DNA of 41,792 nucleotides, taken from the NCBI GenBank assembly GCA_018819685.1, contig JAHJPT010000019.1, forward strand, positions 1 through 41,792, written 5' to 3'. Position numbers and translations under genes: made by a program. Below are positions 20,187-29,228 of the stretch, one piece after another. This stretch comes from Alphaproteobacteria bacterium (GTDB taxonomy: Bacteria > Pseudomonadota > Alphaproteobacteria > Sphingomonadales > Sphingomonadaceae). The notes below the pieces were generated by a model that was not told the DNA's origin, searched no databases, and worked only from the letters and a program-made list of their open reading frames with translations. Every line of letters starts with the position of its first letter. The stretch's first letter is position 1.

Positions 20187-20912
20187 ATGAGCGTCGCCGT
20201 GATGAGCGTCCCGCCAACGCGGGAGGCCGAGATGCGCGAGCGCCTCGAAGCCTTCATCGAGCGCACCGAATATCCTTGCGTCGGAGCCAAATCGACGCTG
20301 GCGCGCGGGACGTTGAAGATGCTGTTCGCCAAGAACATGGCGAGCGGCTGGGACGATCTTCGGATCCACGATGCGCTGCTCGATTGGGCGGAGCGCTATC
20401 GCGACGACCGCAGCTATCTGCGCAGCCTCGCGGTGGTGTTCGAGGGTCCGGTCGATGCCGACGAGGAGGCGTTCGAGAAGCGGCTGTGGGAGCGGCTGCA
20501 ATCGCTCGCCGACATGGACGATTGGCTCTCGCAGCCCTATGACGACAGCGTCAGCCCCGATCCGTCCGATCCGCATTTCTCGTTGAGTTTCGGCGGCGAA
20601 GCCTTCTTCGTGGTGGGCCTGCATCCCAACGCCTCGCGCCCGGCGCGGCGGTTCGCCTATCCGACGCTGGTGTTCAATCTGCACGACCAGTTCGAGCAGC
20701 TGCGCGAGCAGGGCCGCTACGAGCGGATGCGCGAGGCCATTCTCGAGCGCGACACCAAATTCGCCGGTTCGCTCAATCCGATGCTCGCCCGCCACGGTGA
20801 GACCAGCGAGGCGCGGCAATACAGCGGGCGGGCAGTCGCGCCCGACTGGACCTGCCCCTTCAGCGACAAGCGCAGCCAGTCCAAGGAAACCGGCGAGGGA
20901 GCGGGCCAGTGA
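20187..20912 (+). CDS. YqcI/YcgG family protein (GntA-like haem-dependent N-oxygenase family)
   Basis: 241 aa. The stretch HPNASRPARRF (146-156) followed by YPTLVFNLHDQFEQLR is the diagnostic motif of this family. Members include GntA, a haem-dependent N-hydroxylase of a guanidine compound, and others act on amino- or guanidino-groups (family knowledge). The N-terminal CVGAKSTLARGTLK and PSDPHFSLSFGGEAFFVVG blocks are also typical. The ATG follows GAGGATCG. The next gene starts inside the stop (GTGA), so the two are coupled. No other guanitoxin genes are present, so the substrate is unknown and a toxin role should not be assumed. Confidence 0.85.
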   Translation: MSVAVMSVPPTREAEMRERLEAFIERTEYPCVGAKSTLARGTLKMLFAKNMASGWDDLRIHDALLDWAERYRDDRSYLRSLAVVFEGPVDADEEAFEKRLWERLQSLADMDDWLSQPYDDSVSPDPSDPHFSLSFGGEAFFVVGLHPNASRPARRFAYPTLVFNLHDQFEQLREQGRYERMREAILERDTKFAGSLNPMLARHGETSEARQYSGRAVAPDWTCPFSDKRSQSKETGEGAGQ

Positions 20913-21505
20913 ACGAGCCAGTCAACCGCATCGAACCGCGCAGCGGCGTCGCGCTCGAACTCGCCAAGGGCGAGACCCTGATCGTGAGCGATCCGGACGG
21001 CGGGCAGGTTTCGGATCTGGTCTGCTATGGCGCGGATGATGTCGGCGAGGTGATCTCCAACGGGCGGACCTTCGATTACGAGGAAACGATCGCCCTGACC
21101 GCAGGCAACCGCTTGTGGTCCAACCGCTCCAACCCGATGCTGACGATCGTCGAGGACACGGTCGGCAAGCATGATTTCCTGCTCACTCCCTGCAGCGTGG
21201 ATACCTTCCGCCATTTCTATCCCGACAAGCCGGAGCATCGCGGATGTTTCGGCAATCTGCAGGCGGCCCTGGAGCCCTACGGGATCGGGCCCGATGCGAT
21301 CCCCACCGCGTTCAACCTGTTCATGAACGTGCCGGTGGACGGGCGGTCCGGCGGCATCGAAGTCAAGCCGCCGCTGAGCAGGCCGGGCGACCGGATCGCG
21401 ATGCGCGCCGAGATGGATATGATCGTCGGGCTAACTGCCTGCTCGGCCTATGCCTCGAACGGCGGGAGCTTCAAGCCGATCGACTACGCCGTCCAGCCGG
21501 CCTGA
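20909..21505 (+). CDS. DUF1989 / urea carboxylase-associated family protein
   Basis: 198 aa. It matches the DUF1989 fold found in proteins linked with urea/guanylurea degradation (UAAP1/2). Conserved marks are GQVSDLVCYG, LTIVEDTVGKHDFLLTPCS, RGCFGNLQAAL, the FNLFMNVP block and a C-terminal LTACSAYASN. Cysteines in these blocks are metal ligands in solved relatives (family knowledge). The GTG start overlaps the upstream stop by four bases. Pairing with a YcgG-type oxygenase suggests one reaction or shared handling of a nitrogen compound. It faces the Crp-type gene tail to tail with 13 bp between stops. Confidence 0.85.
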   Translation: MNEPVNRIEPRSGVALELAKGETLIVSDPDGGQVSDLVCYGADDVGEVISNGRTFDYEETIALTAGNRLWSNRSNPMLTIVEDTVGKHDFLLTPCSVDTFRHFYPDKPEHRGCFGNLQAALEPYGIGPDAIPTAFNLFMNVPVDGRSGGIEVKPPLSRPGDRIAMRAEMDMIVGLTACSAYASNGGSFKPIDYAVQPA

Positions 21506-21518
21506 TTCACCGTCTTCT

Positions 21519-22262
21519 CTAGGCCCAATTGTCCTGCAGCTTGAGCGCGCCGCGGCCGTAGAGATAGCTAGCATCGAAGTGGGCATAGCCTTTGAGCGCG
21601 TCCCAATCGTCGGTGTAGAGGTCGCCGCGGCGGATCTCGCCGATCCCCAGCTCGCGCAATTTGCCGACCGCGCGGTTGGCATGGATCGCGCTGACCCCGC
21701 ACATGTCGGCCAGATCGATCTGGGTGAAGGGAGTCCGCAGCGCACGCGGGATCTGGCGGCCGACCAGCTCGAGCCGCTCGTGCAGCTCGGCGTAGAGATG
21801 CGCGATCCGGCGCGGCGCATCGAGTTGTTCGAGCGTCTGGATCCACTTGCGATGGATCGCCGCATCGAGCAGCGTCGCAAACCACATCGCGCGTGCGATA
21901 TGCGGACGCTCTCCCATTACCTTCCGCAAACGCTCGTGCGGGACTACGCCCAGCTTGACCGCGCCGGCGCTCACCAGCGTATGGTCGAGTTGCTTGAGCG
22001 CGAAACCGTGCAGATCGATGAAGTCGCCCGGCACATGGAGGCCGACGATGAAACGGCGCTTCTCGGTTTCGATGGTGCGGAACACGAAGCCTTCGATCAG
22101 CAGCTGGCTCTTTTCGATCGGCTCGCCGCTTTCGACCAGTCGGACGCTGTCGCTGTGCTCTTCGACCTCTCCGACCAGATCCTCGATACAGACCAGATCG
22201 TCGTGGCTGAGTTGTTCCCGGAGGCGGCCGGCAAGAAACTCTCCGGTAAGGGGAAACGTCAT
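21519..22262 (-). CDS. Crp/Fnr family transcriptional regulator (247 aa)
   Basis: An N-terminal cyclic-nucleotide-like beta-barrel is followed by a C-terminal winged HTH (FTQIDLADMCGVSAIHANRA). There is no N-terminal cysteine cluster, so it is not an Fe-S Fnr. The conserved cAMP-contact pattern is also not clear, as in many sphingomonad Crp-like proteins that respond to unknown signals. I placed the start at the ATG at 22262, whose protein begins MTFPLTGEFL. A longer frame to 22325 has no ribosome site. An inverted repeat upstream (22347-22364) could be its own operator. Confidence 0.85.
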   Translation of the reverse strand: MTFPLTGEFLAGRLREQLSHDDLVCIEDLVGEVEEHSDSVRLVESGEPIEKSQLLIEGFVFRTIETEKRRFIVGLHVPGDFIDLHGFALKQLDHTLVSAGAVKLGVVPHERLRKVMGERPHIARAMWFATLLDAAIHRKWIQTLEQLDAPRRIAHLYAELHERLELVGRQIPRALRTPFTQIDLADMCGVSAIHANRAVGKLRELGIGEIRRGDLYTDDWDALKGYAHFDASYLYGRGALKLQDNWA

Positions 22263-22346
22263 TTCGGTCTTTCTGCCCACCCGAGATCTTGGCGCGATTA
22301 AGCAACCGATTGCGGATAGGTCCATTGACGAATGTTAGGATTTTCG

Positions 22347-22364
22347 GAATTTCTTGTGAAATTC
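22347..22364. promoter_or_regulatory. Inverted repeat GAATTTC-N4-GAAATTC
   Basis: Perfect 7-nt arms around ttgt, 85 bp upstream of the Crp-type regulator and inside an AT-rich patch. Dimeric Crp-like proteins bind such repeats; autoregulation is a guess. Confidence 0.4.
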
Positions 22365-22538
22365 AGCAGCCTTCGCGGCGAGCTTTTCTTCGGACGCGGG
22401 CAGGATGCGCCTTTGTGCCGCGGTACGACCGAACGATCGTCGGCCCGCGAGCAACCGGTCCGGAGCCAATCACCCTGGCCCTTCAGCCGACCGCGTTCGG
22501 CACCGCTGATGAACCCAGCAGCCGCCCCGATTTGCAAC

Positions 22539-23471
22539 TTACGCGGATGCCATTCGCGGTGCCCGGGCCTCGTCGGCGGCAGCGCGTTCTTCGAGCCATT
22601 CGAGCGCCAGCGCGCTGCTGGCATAGGGCTGATCGGCTTGCAGGCGCGCTACCGCCAGTTCCGCTTCGCCCGGTTCGCGCAATTTGCGAAAGCCTGTGCG
22701 CTTGCGTTCGATCAGCCCCATCAGCCGGAACGCTCCAAGCCAGTTCTCCATCGTCGGTTCGCCCCATTTGTCCTCGAAAGCCGCTGCATTGGCCAGGACG
22801 CCATCTAGATGATGCACCGGTGGGATCTGAATGTGGTGGTGCTGGTGATAGACTTTCGCTCCGCGCGCCCACCACAGCGGCACTCCCTTCTCGGCCAGCG
22901 TGCGGCCAAAATCGGCATCCTCGCCGCCATAGCCGAGATAGCGTTCGTCGAACCCGCCGAGCCTTTCAAAGATCGTCTTGGGTAGCGCGAAATTCAGCGA
23001 CCAGAAGCCCCGGTAGTCGCCGCAGCGACCGACCATGCCGGGCGGCGGTCCGGCGCGCTCCGGATGTTTGACCGCCTCGCGCTCGAACCGGGCGGAGTCG
23101 ATGCCTTCGTCGGTCGCGCCCTTGGGCAGGTAGCCGACTTCGCCCATCAGTACGCCGTCGTCGAGCGCGGCGGCCAACGCATAGTCCTCGATCAGGGTCG
23201 GGGAAGGGATGCAATCGGCATCGAGGAAGATCAGCAGATCGCCCGAAGTCTTGGTGGCGGCGGCGTTGCGCGCGTGCGCCCGCGAGATATTCCCGGACCC
23301 GAGTATCAGCTGCCTTGTCGGAAAGCCGGTCGCGGGAAGCTCGTAGCGCTGGTCCTGCATCACCGCGATCACCAGCTCGCCGGGCGGGCGGCGGCTGTGA
23401 TTGAGGCCGCGCACCAAATTGGCCAGGAGATCCCCGCGGCCTTGCGCCAGCGTGCAGATCGAGGTTCTCAT
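22539..23471 (-). CDS. Family 2 glycosyltransferase (GT-A fold)
   Basis: 310 aa. RTSICTLAQGRGDLLANLV opens the GT-A domain, the nucleotide-sugar/metal motif is D84-A-D86, and GGFDERYLGYGGEDADFG supplies the catalytic-loop ED typical of galactosyl/mannosyl transferases with a C-terminal extension. It would add a sugar to a surface glycan or similar acceptor. ATG at 23471 with AGGAG 8 nt upstream; the frame continues to 23549 without a better start. No other glycan genes are nearby. Confidence 0.88.
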   Translation of the reverse strand: MRTSICTLAQGRGDLLANLVRGLNHSRRPPGELVIAVMQDQRYELPATGFPTRQLILGSGNISRAHARNAAATKTSGDLLIFLDADCIPSPTLIEDYALAAALDDGVLMGEVGYLPKGATDEGIDSARFEREAVKHPERAGPPPGMVGRCGDYRGFWSLNFALPKTIFERLGGFDERYLGYGGEDADFGRTLAEKGVPLWWARGAKVYHQHHHIQIPPVHHLDGVLANAAAFEDKWGEPTMENWLGAFRLMGLIERKRTGFRKLREPGEAELAVARLQADQPYASSALALEWLEERAAADEARAPRMASA

Positions 23472-23758
23472 GCGACCGGCTCCTGCGACGCCATGGCGAG
23501 CCGGCTTGTCGTGCGAGCGACCGACCAAGCCAGGGGGGAGAGTAGGCACCGGAAATTCCTTCTATGTCTTCAGAAGGATAACGGCGACGGGCGGGTTGCG
23601 TCGTCAGAACAAATCTTTGTTTAGCAGCCTCGCGCGAAAGGTAGGGCTCGGCCTAAAGGAAGGGGCGAACCGACCGTAGATAAGTTTAGAGGAAAGTTTG
23701 CCCGAACCACCGGTTCAGCGCGCTTGCCGCAGCGCCGGGGTTTGCCTATCGGCAGCCA

Positions 23759-24667
23759 ATGACCGAGACCCCTAGACCCGAAATCAGCAGGCACGCCGAG
23801 AAGCACGACCGCGCCGCTCGCAATTTCTACCCGGCCGAGGAGGAGGCGCAATTCTCCAAATCCCAGCCGCATTCCACCCCGCAGACGCTCGATCCGGCCT
23901 ACGAACTGGCTTTTCAGGATCGCGATTTCCTGCTGCGCGAGGAGCTGCGGCCGGTGCGGTTCCAGCTGGAGCTGCTCAAGCCCGAAATGCTGCTCGACGA
24001 GGCCGGGGTGGGCTCGACGCTGGTGATGTACGGTTCGGCGCGCATCCCGCCGCCGCATTCGGTCGAGACGGCGCTCGCCGGCCTCGCCGATCTGCCCGAG
24101 CGCGACCAGCGCGTGGTGAAGAACCTCGTCGCCAAGGCGAAATATTACGACGAGGCCTACGAGCTGGCGCGGCTTGCGAGCGAAAAGGCGATCGTCGAGG
24201 ACGGCAAGCGCCAGTTCGTGGTCTGCTCGGGCGGCGGACCCTCGATCATGGAAGCGGCCAACAAGGGCGCGCATGATGCCGGGGCGGACACCATCGGTCT
24301 CAACATCGTCCTGCCGCACGAGCAGGCGCCCAACAGCTACGTCACACCGCATCTGAGCTTCCAGTTCCACTATTTCGCGCTGCGCAAGATGCATTTCCTG
24401 CTGCGTGCGCGCGCGGTGGCGGTGTTTCCGGGCGGGTTCGGGACCTTCGACGAATTCTTCGAATTGCTCACCCTGATCCAGACGGGCAAGATGAAGCCCA
24501 TGCCGATCCTGCTGTTCGGCAAGGAGTTCTGGACCCGCGTCATCGATTTCGAGGCGCTCGCCGACGAGGGGACGATCGGCCATAAGGACCTCGAACTGTT
24601 CCGCTGGTGCGAAACCGCGGACGAGGCCTGGGGCCACATCGCCGATTTCTACAAGTTCGAGATCTAG
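23759..24667 (+). CDS. TIGR00730/LOG family Rossmann-fold protein
   Basis: 302 aa. SGGGPSIMEAANKGA (157-171) and PGGFGTFDEFFE (224-235) are the lysine-decarboxylase-like motifs of the LOG family. Many members hydrolyse nucleoside 5'-monophosphates to base and ribose-5-phosphate (family knowledge). The roughly 80-residue N-terminal extension marks the long LOG type. It is a soluble cytoplasmic protein. Its stop overlaps the thiD stop on the other strand by four bases (CTAG at 24664-24667), with no room for a terminator between them. Confidence 0.88.
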   Translation: MTETPRPEISRHAEKHDRAARNFYPAEEEAQFSKSQPHSTPQTLDPAYELAFQDRDFLLREELRPVRFQLELLKPEMLLDEAGVGSTLVMYGSARIPPPHSVETALAGLADLPERDQRVVKNLVAKAKYYDEAYELARLASEKAIVEDGKRQFVVCSGGGPSIMEAANKGAHDAGADTIGLNIVLPHEQAPNSYVTPHLSFQFHYFALRKMHFLLRARAVAVFPGGFGTFDEFFELLTLIQTGKMKPMPILLFGKEFWTRVIDFEALADEGTIGHKDLELFRWCETADEAWGHIADFYKFEI

Positions 24668-25464
24668 ACCAGCCGGCGCACGGCCTGCTGGCCGAGCGGA
24701 CCATTGCCTTCGCCGAAACCGGGGGCGAGTTCGATCGCGCGATAGGTGAAGGCGCGCGCCAGGCGGATCGCAGCAGTGAGCGGCTGGCCGAAACCGAGCA
24801 GCGTCGCCAGCGCGGCCGACAGCGTGCAACCCGTGCCATGCGTATGCCGCGTCTCGATCCGTGCATGGCCGAAGCTGGCGAACTTGCCCGAGGGCGAGGC
24901 GATGTAGTCGAGCACTTCGGCGCCGTTGCCATGCCCGCCCTTGGCGAGAATCTGCACATCGTGGCGCTCGGCAAGCGCCATCGCCGCTTGCAGGATTGCT
25001 TCGGGGGTAGCGGGCTCGCTCCCTGAAAGCACTGCCAGTTCCGGCAGGTTCGGGGTCGCCAGCGTGGCGATCGCCAGCAGCCGGTCGAAGGCGGCGATGG
25101 TCTCGCCGTCGGCGAGTTCGGCGCCGCTGGTCGCGACCATCACCGGGTCGAACACCACCGGCCCGGCGAAGCCATCGAGGCGGTCGGCCACCGCATGCGC
25201 GATCGCGGGCGAACCGAGCATCCCGATCTTGATGGCATCGGCGCCGATGTCGGAGAGGCAGGATTCTATCTGCGCCAGCACCAGCTCGACGGGGAGGATT
25301 TCGACCGCCTGGACGCCGCGCGTGTTCTGCGCGGTAATCGCGGTGATTGCGGTCATGGCGTAGCCGCCCAGCATGGCGATGGTCTTGATATCGGCCTGGA
25401 TCCCGGCGCCGCCCGAGCTGTCGGAGCCGGCGATGGAAAGGATGCGTGCAGGCGCGCGGTCCAT
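24664..25464 (-). CDS. thiD: Hydroxymethylpyrimidine/phosphomethylpyrimidine kinase
   Basis: 266 aa, normal ThiD length. It phosphorylates HMP and HMP-P for thiamine synthesis. GSDSSGGAGIQADIKT near the N-terminus binds the pyrimidine, and HTHGTGCTLSAALA near the C-terminus contains the anion hole and catalytic Cys of this family. The ATG lies just downstream of the DUF1272 stop (1-nt gap), making it the last gene of a glmM-DUF1272-thiD operon. No TPP riboswitch is visible before it, so it is probably not feedback-controlled here. Confidence 0.95.
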   Translation of the reverse strand: MDRAPARILSIAGSDSSGGAGIQADIKTIAMLGGYAMTAITAITAQNTRGVQAVEILPVELVLAQIESCLSDIGADAIKIGMLGSPAIAHAVADRLDGFAGPVVFDPVMVATSGAELADGETIAAFDRLLAIATLATPNLPELAVLSGSEPATPEAILQAAMALAERHDVQILAKGGHGNGAEVLDYIASPSGKFASFGHARIETRHTHGTGCTLSAALATLLGFGQPLTAAIRLARAFTYRAIELAPGFGEGNGPLGQQAVRRLV

Positions 25465-25465
25465 C

Positions 25466-25693
25466 TCAGGCGGCCCGGTGCTTGCGCTCGGTCGAGGGCG
25501 GATATCGCTCCTGCAGCGTTGTGGACCGCGTCGGGCGATCCATCAATTCGCCGCCACAATTGGGGCAGACGTCGTCGAGCTTGTCGGCGCATGCTGCACA
25601 GAAGGTGCATTCCATGCTGCATATGAAGCCGCCCGGCGCCTCCGCGGGAAGATCCGCGCCGCAGCGTTCGCAATCGGGGCGCATCTCGAGCAT
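25466..25693 (-). CDS. DUF1272 zinc-ribbon protein (75 aa)
   Basis: A short cysteine-rich protein: [16 protein letters not shown], then CSMECTFCAACADKL and CPNCGGEL. The Cys pairs would bind two zinc ions, and the sequence matches DUF1272. Function unknown. ATG at 25693 overlaps the glmM stop (ATGA) and the stop lies 1 nt before thiD, so all three genes are translated from one mRNA. Confidence 0.88.
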   Translation of the reverse strand: MLEMRPDCERCGADLPAEAPGGFICSMECTFCAACADKLDDVCPNCGGELMDRPTRSTTLQERYPPSTERKHRAA

Positions 25694-27033
25694 CAGGCGA
25701 CCGCTCGCACCGCATCGCAGATGCTGTCGACGACGCGCTCGACCTGCGCGGCATCGTCGCCCTCGGCCATCACCCGGATCAGCGGCTCGGTGCCCGAAGC
25801 GCGGATGACCAGACGCCCCCTGCCGGCCAGTTCCGCCTCGCCATCGGCGATCGCTTTCCCGACGCTCTGCGCCTGCAGCGGCTCGCCGCCATCGTAGCGC
25901 ACGTTCTTGAGCAATTGCGGCACCGGATCGAACAGGTGGAGCAGTTCGCTCGCCGGGCGGTTCGCGCGCACGAGGCTCGACAATACCCGCAGCGCGGCCA
26001 CCGTGCCGTCGCCAGTCGTCGCATGATCGAGCAGGATCATGTGGCCCGATTGCTCGCCGCCGATATTGAAGCCGCCTTGCTTCATGCGCTCGAGCACATG
26101 GCGATCGCCGACCTTGGTCCGCTCCAGCGTCAGCCCGATGCCCTCGAGACAGCGTTCCAGCCCGAGGTTGGACATCACCGTGGCCACCACTCCGCCGCCC
26201 CGCAGCGTTCCCTTCTCCATCATCCGGGTGGCGATCAGCGCCATGATCTGATCGCCATCGACCGTGCGCCCTTTCTCGTCGATCAGAATGAGCCGGTCGG
26301 CATCGCCGTCCAGCGCGATGCCGATATCGGCGCCGGATTCGACCACCTTCGCCTTGATCGCATCGAGCGAGGTGGAACCGACCCCGTCGTTGATGTTGGT
26401 GCCGTTCGGCGTGACGCCGAGCGTGATGACTTCGGCACCCAGCTCCCAGATCGCCGAGGGCGCAACCTGATAGGCGGCGCCATGCGCGCAATCCACCACC
26501 ACCTTGAGATCGTCGAAGCGGACGTCGGGACCGATCGATTGCTTGACCGCATGGATGTAGCGCCCGCGCGCGTCCTCGATCCGCCGGGCGCGGCCGATAT
26601 CCTGCGGCTCGGCAAGCTGGGGCCTCTCGTCCATCAGCGCCTCGATCGCCATCTCGTCCTCGTCCGATAGCTTGAACCCGTCGGGGCCGAACAGCTTGAT
26701 GCCGTTGTCTTCATAAGGATTGTGGCTGGCCGAGATCATCACCCCCAGATCGGCGCGCATCTCGTGCGTCAGCATGGCGATCGCGGGAGTGGGCAGGGGT
26801 CCGGTCATGATCACGTCCATCCCGACGCTGGTAAAGCCAGCCACCAGCGCGCTCTCGACCATATAGCCCGACAGCCGCGTGTCCTTCCCGATCACCACCC
26901 GATTGCGATGCGTCCCGCGGCGGAAATGCGCCCCGGCGGCCTGACCGATGCACATCGCGGTCGAGGCGGTCATCTTGTCCGAATTGGTCCGTCCGCGAAT
27001 TCCGTCCGTGCCGAAGAACTTGCGTGTCATCAT
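25693..27033 (-). CDS. glmM: Phosphoglucosamine mutase
   Basis: 446 aa, the normal length. It interconverts glucosamine-6-P and glucosamine-1-P for peptidoglycan and lipopolysaccharide precursors. FGTDGIRG is at the N-terminus, the phosphoserine loop is [12 protein letters not shown] with S103 as phosphoacceptor, DGDADR near 242 binds Mg, and [15 protein letters not shown] is the phosphate-binding loop. Two ATGs are adjacent at 27033 and 27030; taggatc lies upstream, and its spacing slightly favours the second. Confidence 0.97.
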   Translation of the reverse strand: MMTRKFFGTDGIRGRTNSDKMTASTAMCIGQAAGAHFRRGTHRNRVVIGKDTRLSGYMVESALVAGFTSVGMDVIMTGPLPTPAIAMLTHEMRADLGVMISASHNPYEDNGIKLFGPDGFKLSDEDEMAIEALMDERPQLAEPQDIGRARRIEDARGRYIHAVKQSIGPDVRFDDLKVVVDCAHGAAYQVAPSAIWELGAEVITLGVTPNGTNINDGVGSTSLDAIKAKVVESGADIGIALDGDADRLILIDEKGRTVDGDQIMALIATRMMEKGTLRGGGVVATVMSNLGLERCLEGIGLTLERTKVGDRHVLERMKQGGFNIGGEQSGHMILLDHATTGDGTVAALRVLSSLVRANRPASELLHLFDPVPQLLKNVRYDGGEPLQAQSVGKAIADGEAELAGRGRLVIRASGTEPLIRVMAEGDDAAQVERVVDSICDAVRAVA

Positions 27034-27234
27034 GATCCTACCATCTGGCTCGAGGCGCGCTTCTGCCCGCTCGCCGACGATATGGAAAGGCCTCTCTCAC
27101 GCGGCGTTCTGGGTGGCGCGATCGGGGGTGGGAGCGGACGAAAATTTCCTTTAGCACTCCTGCAACCCATCGCCGCGCCAAGCGTTGCCTGGGTTGAACG
27201 TATTTCGCGAATTCAGAACCAGAGGGGAACACTC

Positions 27235-27846
27235 ATGGCTTTCAAGCTCATCGACCTGCCGTATCCTGATACCGAACTCGAGCCCGCGATTTCGGCCGAG
27301 ACGCTGTCCTATCACCACGGCAAGCACCATCAGGCCTATATCGACAAGACCAACAAGGCGATTGACGGCACCGACCAGGCGGACAAGCCGCTGGAAGAGG
27401 TCGTCGCCTACGCGCGCGTCAATGATCAGGGCCTGTTCAACAATGCTGCGCAGAGCTGGAACCACGGGTTCTACTGGCATTCGCTGACCGGCAAGGAATC
27501 GGCGGCATCCGGCGAACTCAAGAGCATGATCGATGCCGCTTTCGGCTCGATCGCCGAACTCAAGAGCAAGTTGGCCGAGCGTGGCGCGGGCCATTTCGCC
27601 AGCGGCTGGGTCTGGCTGGCCGAAAAGGACGGCAAGCTGTCGATCGAGGAAACCCACGATGGCGATACGCTCGCCGACCAGGGCTACAATCCGCTGCTGG
27701 TGATCGATCTGTGGGAACACGCCTATTATCTGGATCACCAGAATGCGCGCCCGAAATATCTCGACGCGGTGCTCGACGACAAGCTCAACTGGAGCTTTGC
27801 TTCGGAGAACCTTGCGCGTGGCGAATGCTGGAAATATCCCGGCTGA
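27235..27846 (+). CDS. sodB: Superoxide dismutase [Fe]
   Basis: 203 aa. Metal ligands are H27 (YHHGKHH), H77 (SWNHGFYW), D158 and H162 (DLWEHAYYLDH). Gln73 in NNAAQSWNH is the position that marks iron rather than manganese enzymes. It is cytoplasmic, with no signal peptide, and removes superoxide. The ATG at 27235 has agagggg upstream. It is a single gene, divergent from glmM, with a strong terminator after it. Confidence 0.96.
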   Translation: MAFKLIDLPYPDTELEPAISAETLSYHHGKHHQAYIDKTNKAIDGTDQADKPLEEVVAYARVNDQGLFNNAAQSWNHGFYWHSLTGKESAASGELKSMIDAAFGSIAELKSKLAERGAGHFASGWVWLAEKDGKLSIEETHDGDTLADQGYNPLLVIDLWEHAYYLDHQNARPKYLDAVLDDKLNWSFASENLARGECWKYPG

Positions 27847-27869
27847 TCGAATTTTCTTAAAGAGTATCA

Positions 27870-27908
27870 GGCCCGTTCCCCCGAACCCGGGGAGCGGGCC
27901 TTTTCTTT
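27870..27908 (+). terminator. Intrinsic terminator of sodB
   Basis: A 12-bp stem (27870-27881 with 27889-27900, one G-U pair) with a 7-nt loop is followed by ttttcttt. It lies 23 nt after the sodB stop. Confidence 0.92.
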
Positions 27909-27941
27909 GTCCGGTTCTGGCGGTGCGGGAGAGGCGGTGTG

Positions 27942-29129
27942 CTACGCCGGGCCGCTGGCCCCCGCCGTCTGGTCTTCGGATTCGCCCACAAGGAGTTTCT
28001 CGGCAAACAGGGGTTCGCCGAACACGAAGCCGACCAGATTGGGGGTTCCGACATGCTCGAACAGGGCGGTCAGCGTCAGCAGCAGCGGCACCGAAAGCAG
28101 CGCTCCGGGCACACCCCATATCCAGGAAAAATAGCTCAACGCGATCAGGATCATCACCGGGTTCATGGTGAAACGCGCACCCAGGATCCACGGCGTCACC
28201 ACATTCGCCTCGATCGTGTGCAGGGCGAGGTATGCGGCGGCGGGAACGAGCCCCAGCAACACCGTGTCGGTGGTGCCGATGCCGAACAGCGCCAGCAGGC
28301 CGATCATCAATGTCGGACCGATATAGGGGATGAAATTGAGCAGCGCGGCAAGCCCGCCCCACATGATCGGCGCTTCGACACCCAGCGCCCAGGCCCCGAG
28401 GCCTACGATGACCCCGACGCAAAGATTGATCCAGCCCACCGTCAATATGTAGGCCGCCACCCGGTCCTGCACCTCGCGCAGGACGCGTGCCGCCTTGACG
28501 CTGGCCCCGAAGGAAGCGCGACCGAGGAGCAGGTGCTGGCGCAATCTTACCCGCGCTTCGACCATGAAGAAGGTCATCAGCAGCATGAGCACGATCTCGA
28601 TCAGAACGCTGGGGGTCGCGAAGGCCATCTCCTGAAGCAGGCTGGGGCTGGCGATCACCACCCGCGCGCCATTGCCGCGCTCCATCAGCTCGGCCAGATC
28701 TTCATTGATCTGCGCGATCCAGCCGAACCGGTCGCGCAGTTCGGCGAAGCGCCTTCCGACCGTATCGACCATTTCGGGCAATTGCTCGAACAGGGCGAAG
28801 GCGGGCTGGAGGATCAGCGCCAGCGCCAGCATCACGATTGCCAGAAACACCAGCAGCGAGATCAGCGAGGCGAGGCCATTGGGCAGGCCCCAAATGGCCA
28901 GCTTATCGGCGAGAGGCGAGAGGATGATCGTCAGCACGACGGCCGCAGTCAGCGGCAGGAACACCACCGATCCGATCGACAGGACGAAGGGCAGGGCCAG
29001 GAATAGCCCTAGCCCGATCAGCAGCACCAGCGCGGAAATCAGCCGCAGTTCCTGTTCGGCGAAAGCCAGCCGCCGGCCCGATCGGGCCAGTGCTTCGGCG
29101 CGCTGCGGGTCGGGTCGGGGCTTGGTCAT
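27942..29129 (-). CDS. AI-2E family transporter
   Basis: 395 aa integral membrane protein with about eight helices. The long periplasmic segment is about residues 120-190. The conserved late region LLNFIPYIGPTLMIGLLALF is present, as are TPWILGARFTMNPVMILIAL and the final GVPGALLSVPLLLTL. The family includes TqsA-like exporters and Na+/H+ antiporters, so the substrate is open and autoinducer-2 export should not be assumed. It converges on sodB and ends 33 bp after that terminator. Confidence 0.9.
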   Translation of the reverse strand: MTKPRPDPQRAEALARSGRRLAFAEQELRLISALVLLIGLGLFLALPFVLSIGSVVFLPLTAAVVLTIILSPLADKLAIWGLPNGLASLISLLVFLAIVMLALALILQPAFALFEQLPEMVDTVGRRFAELRDRFGWIAQINEDLAELMERGNGARVVIASPSLLQEMAFATPSVLIEIVLMLLMTFFMVEARVRLRQHLLLGRASFGASVKAARVLREVQDRVAAYILTVGWINLCVGVIVGLGAWALGVEAPIMWGGLAALLNFIPYIGPTLMIGLLALFGIGTTDTVLLGLVPAAAYLALHTIEANVVTPWILGARFTMNPVMILIALSYFSWIWGVPGALLSVPLLLTLTALFEHVGTPNLVGFVFGEPLFAEKLLVGESEDQTAGASGPA

Positions 29130-29173
29130 GCCGTCGCAGGATGCGCCGCGCGAGGCGAAGCGGCAAGACCCCC

Positions 29174-29206
29174 CGATCGAGAAAGACCCCGCGATCGAGA
29201 AAGACC
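29174..29206. repeat. Two copies of a 15-bp repeat, period 18
   Basis: CGATCGAGAAAGACC occurs at 29174-29188 and 29192-29206, in the 99-bp gap between ecfG and the AI-2E transporter gene. Confidence 0.85.
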
Positions 29207-29228
29207 AGACGTCAGATGCGGGAGCCGG

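Noticed and set aside
23608..23621. AACAAA-N2-TTTGTT palindrome before the LOG-family gene
   Set aside because: Short and AT-rich, with no partner regulator; likely chance.
24664..25464. TPP riboswitch before thiD
   Set aside because: thiD is the third gene of an operon, 1 nt after the previous stop, so there is no leader to hold one.
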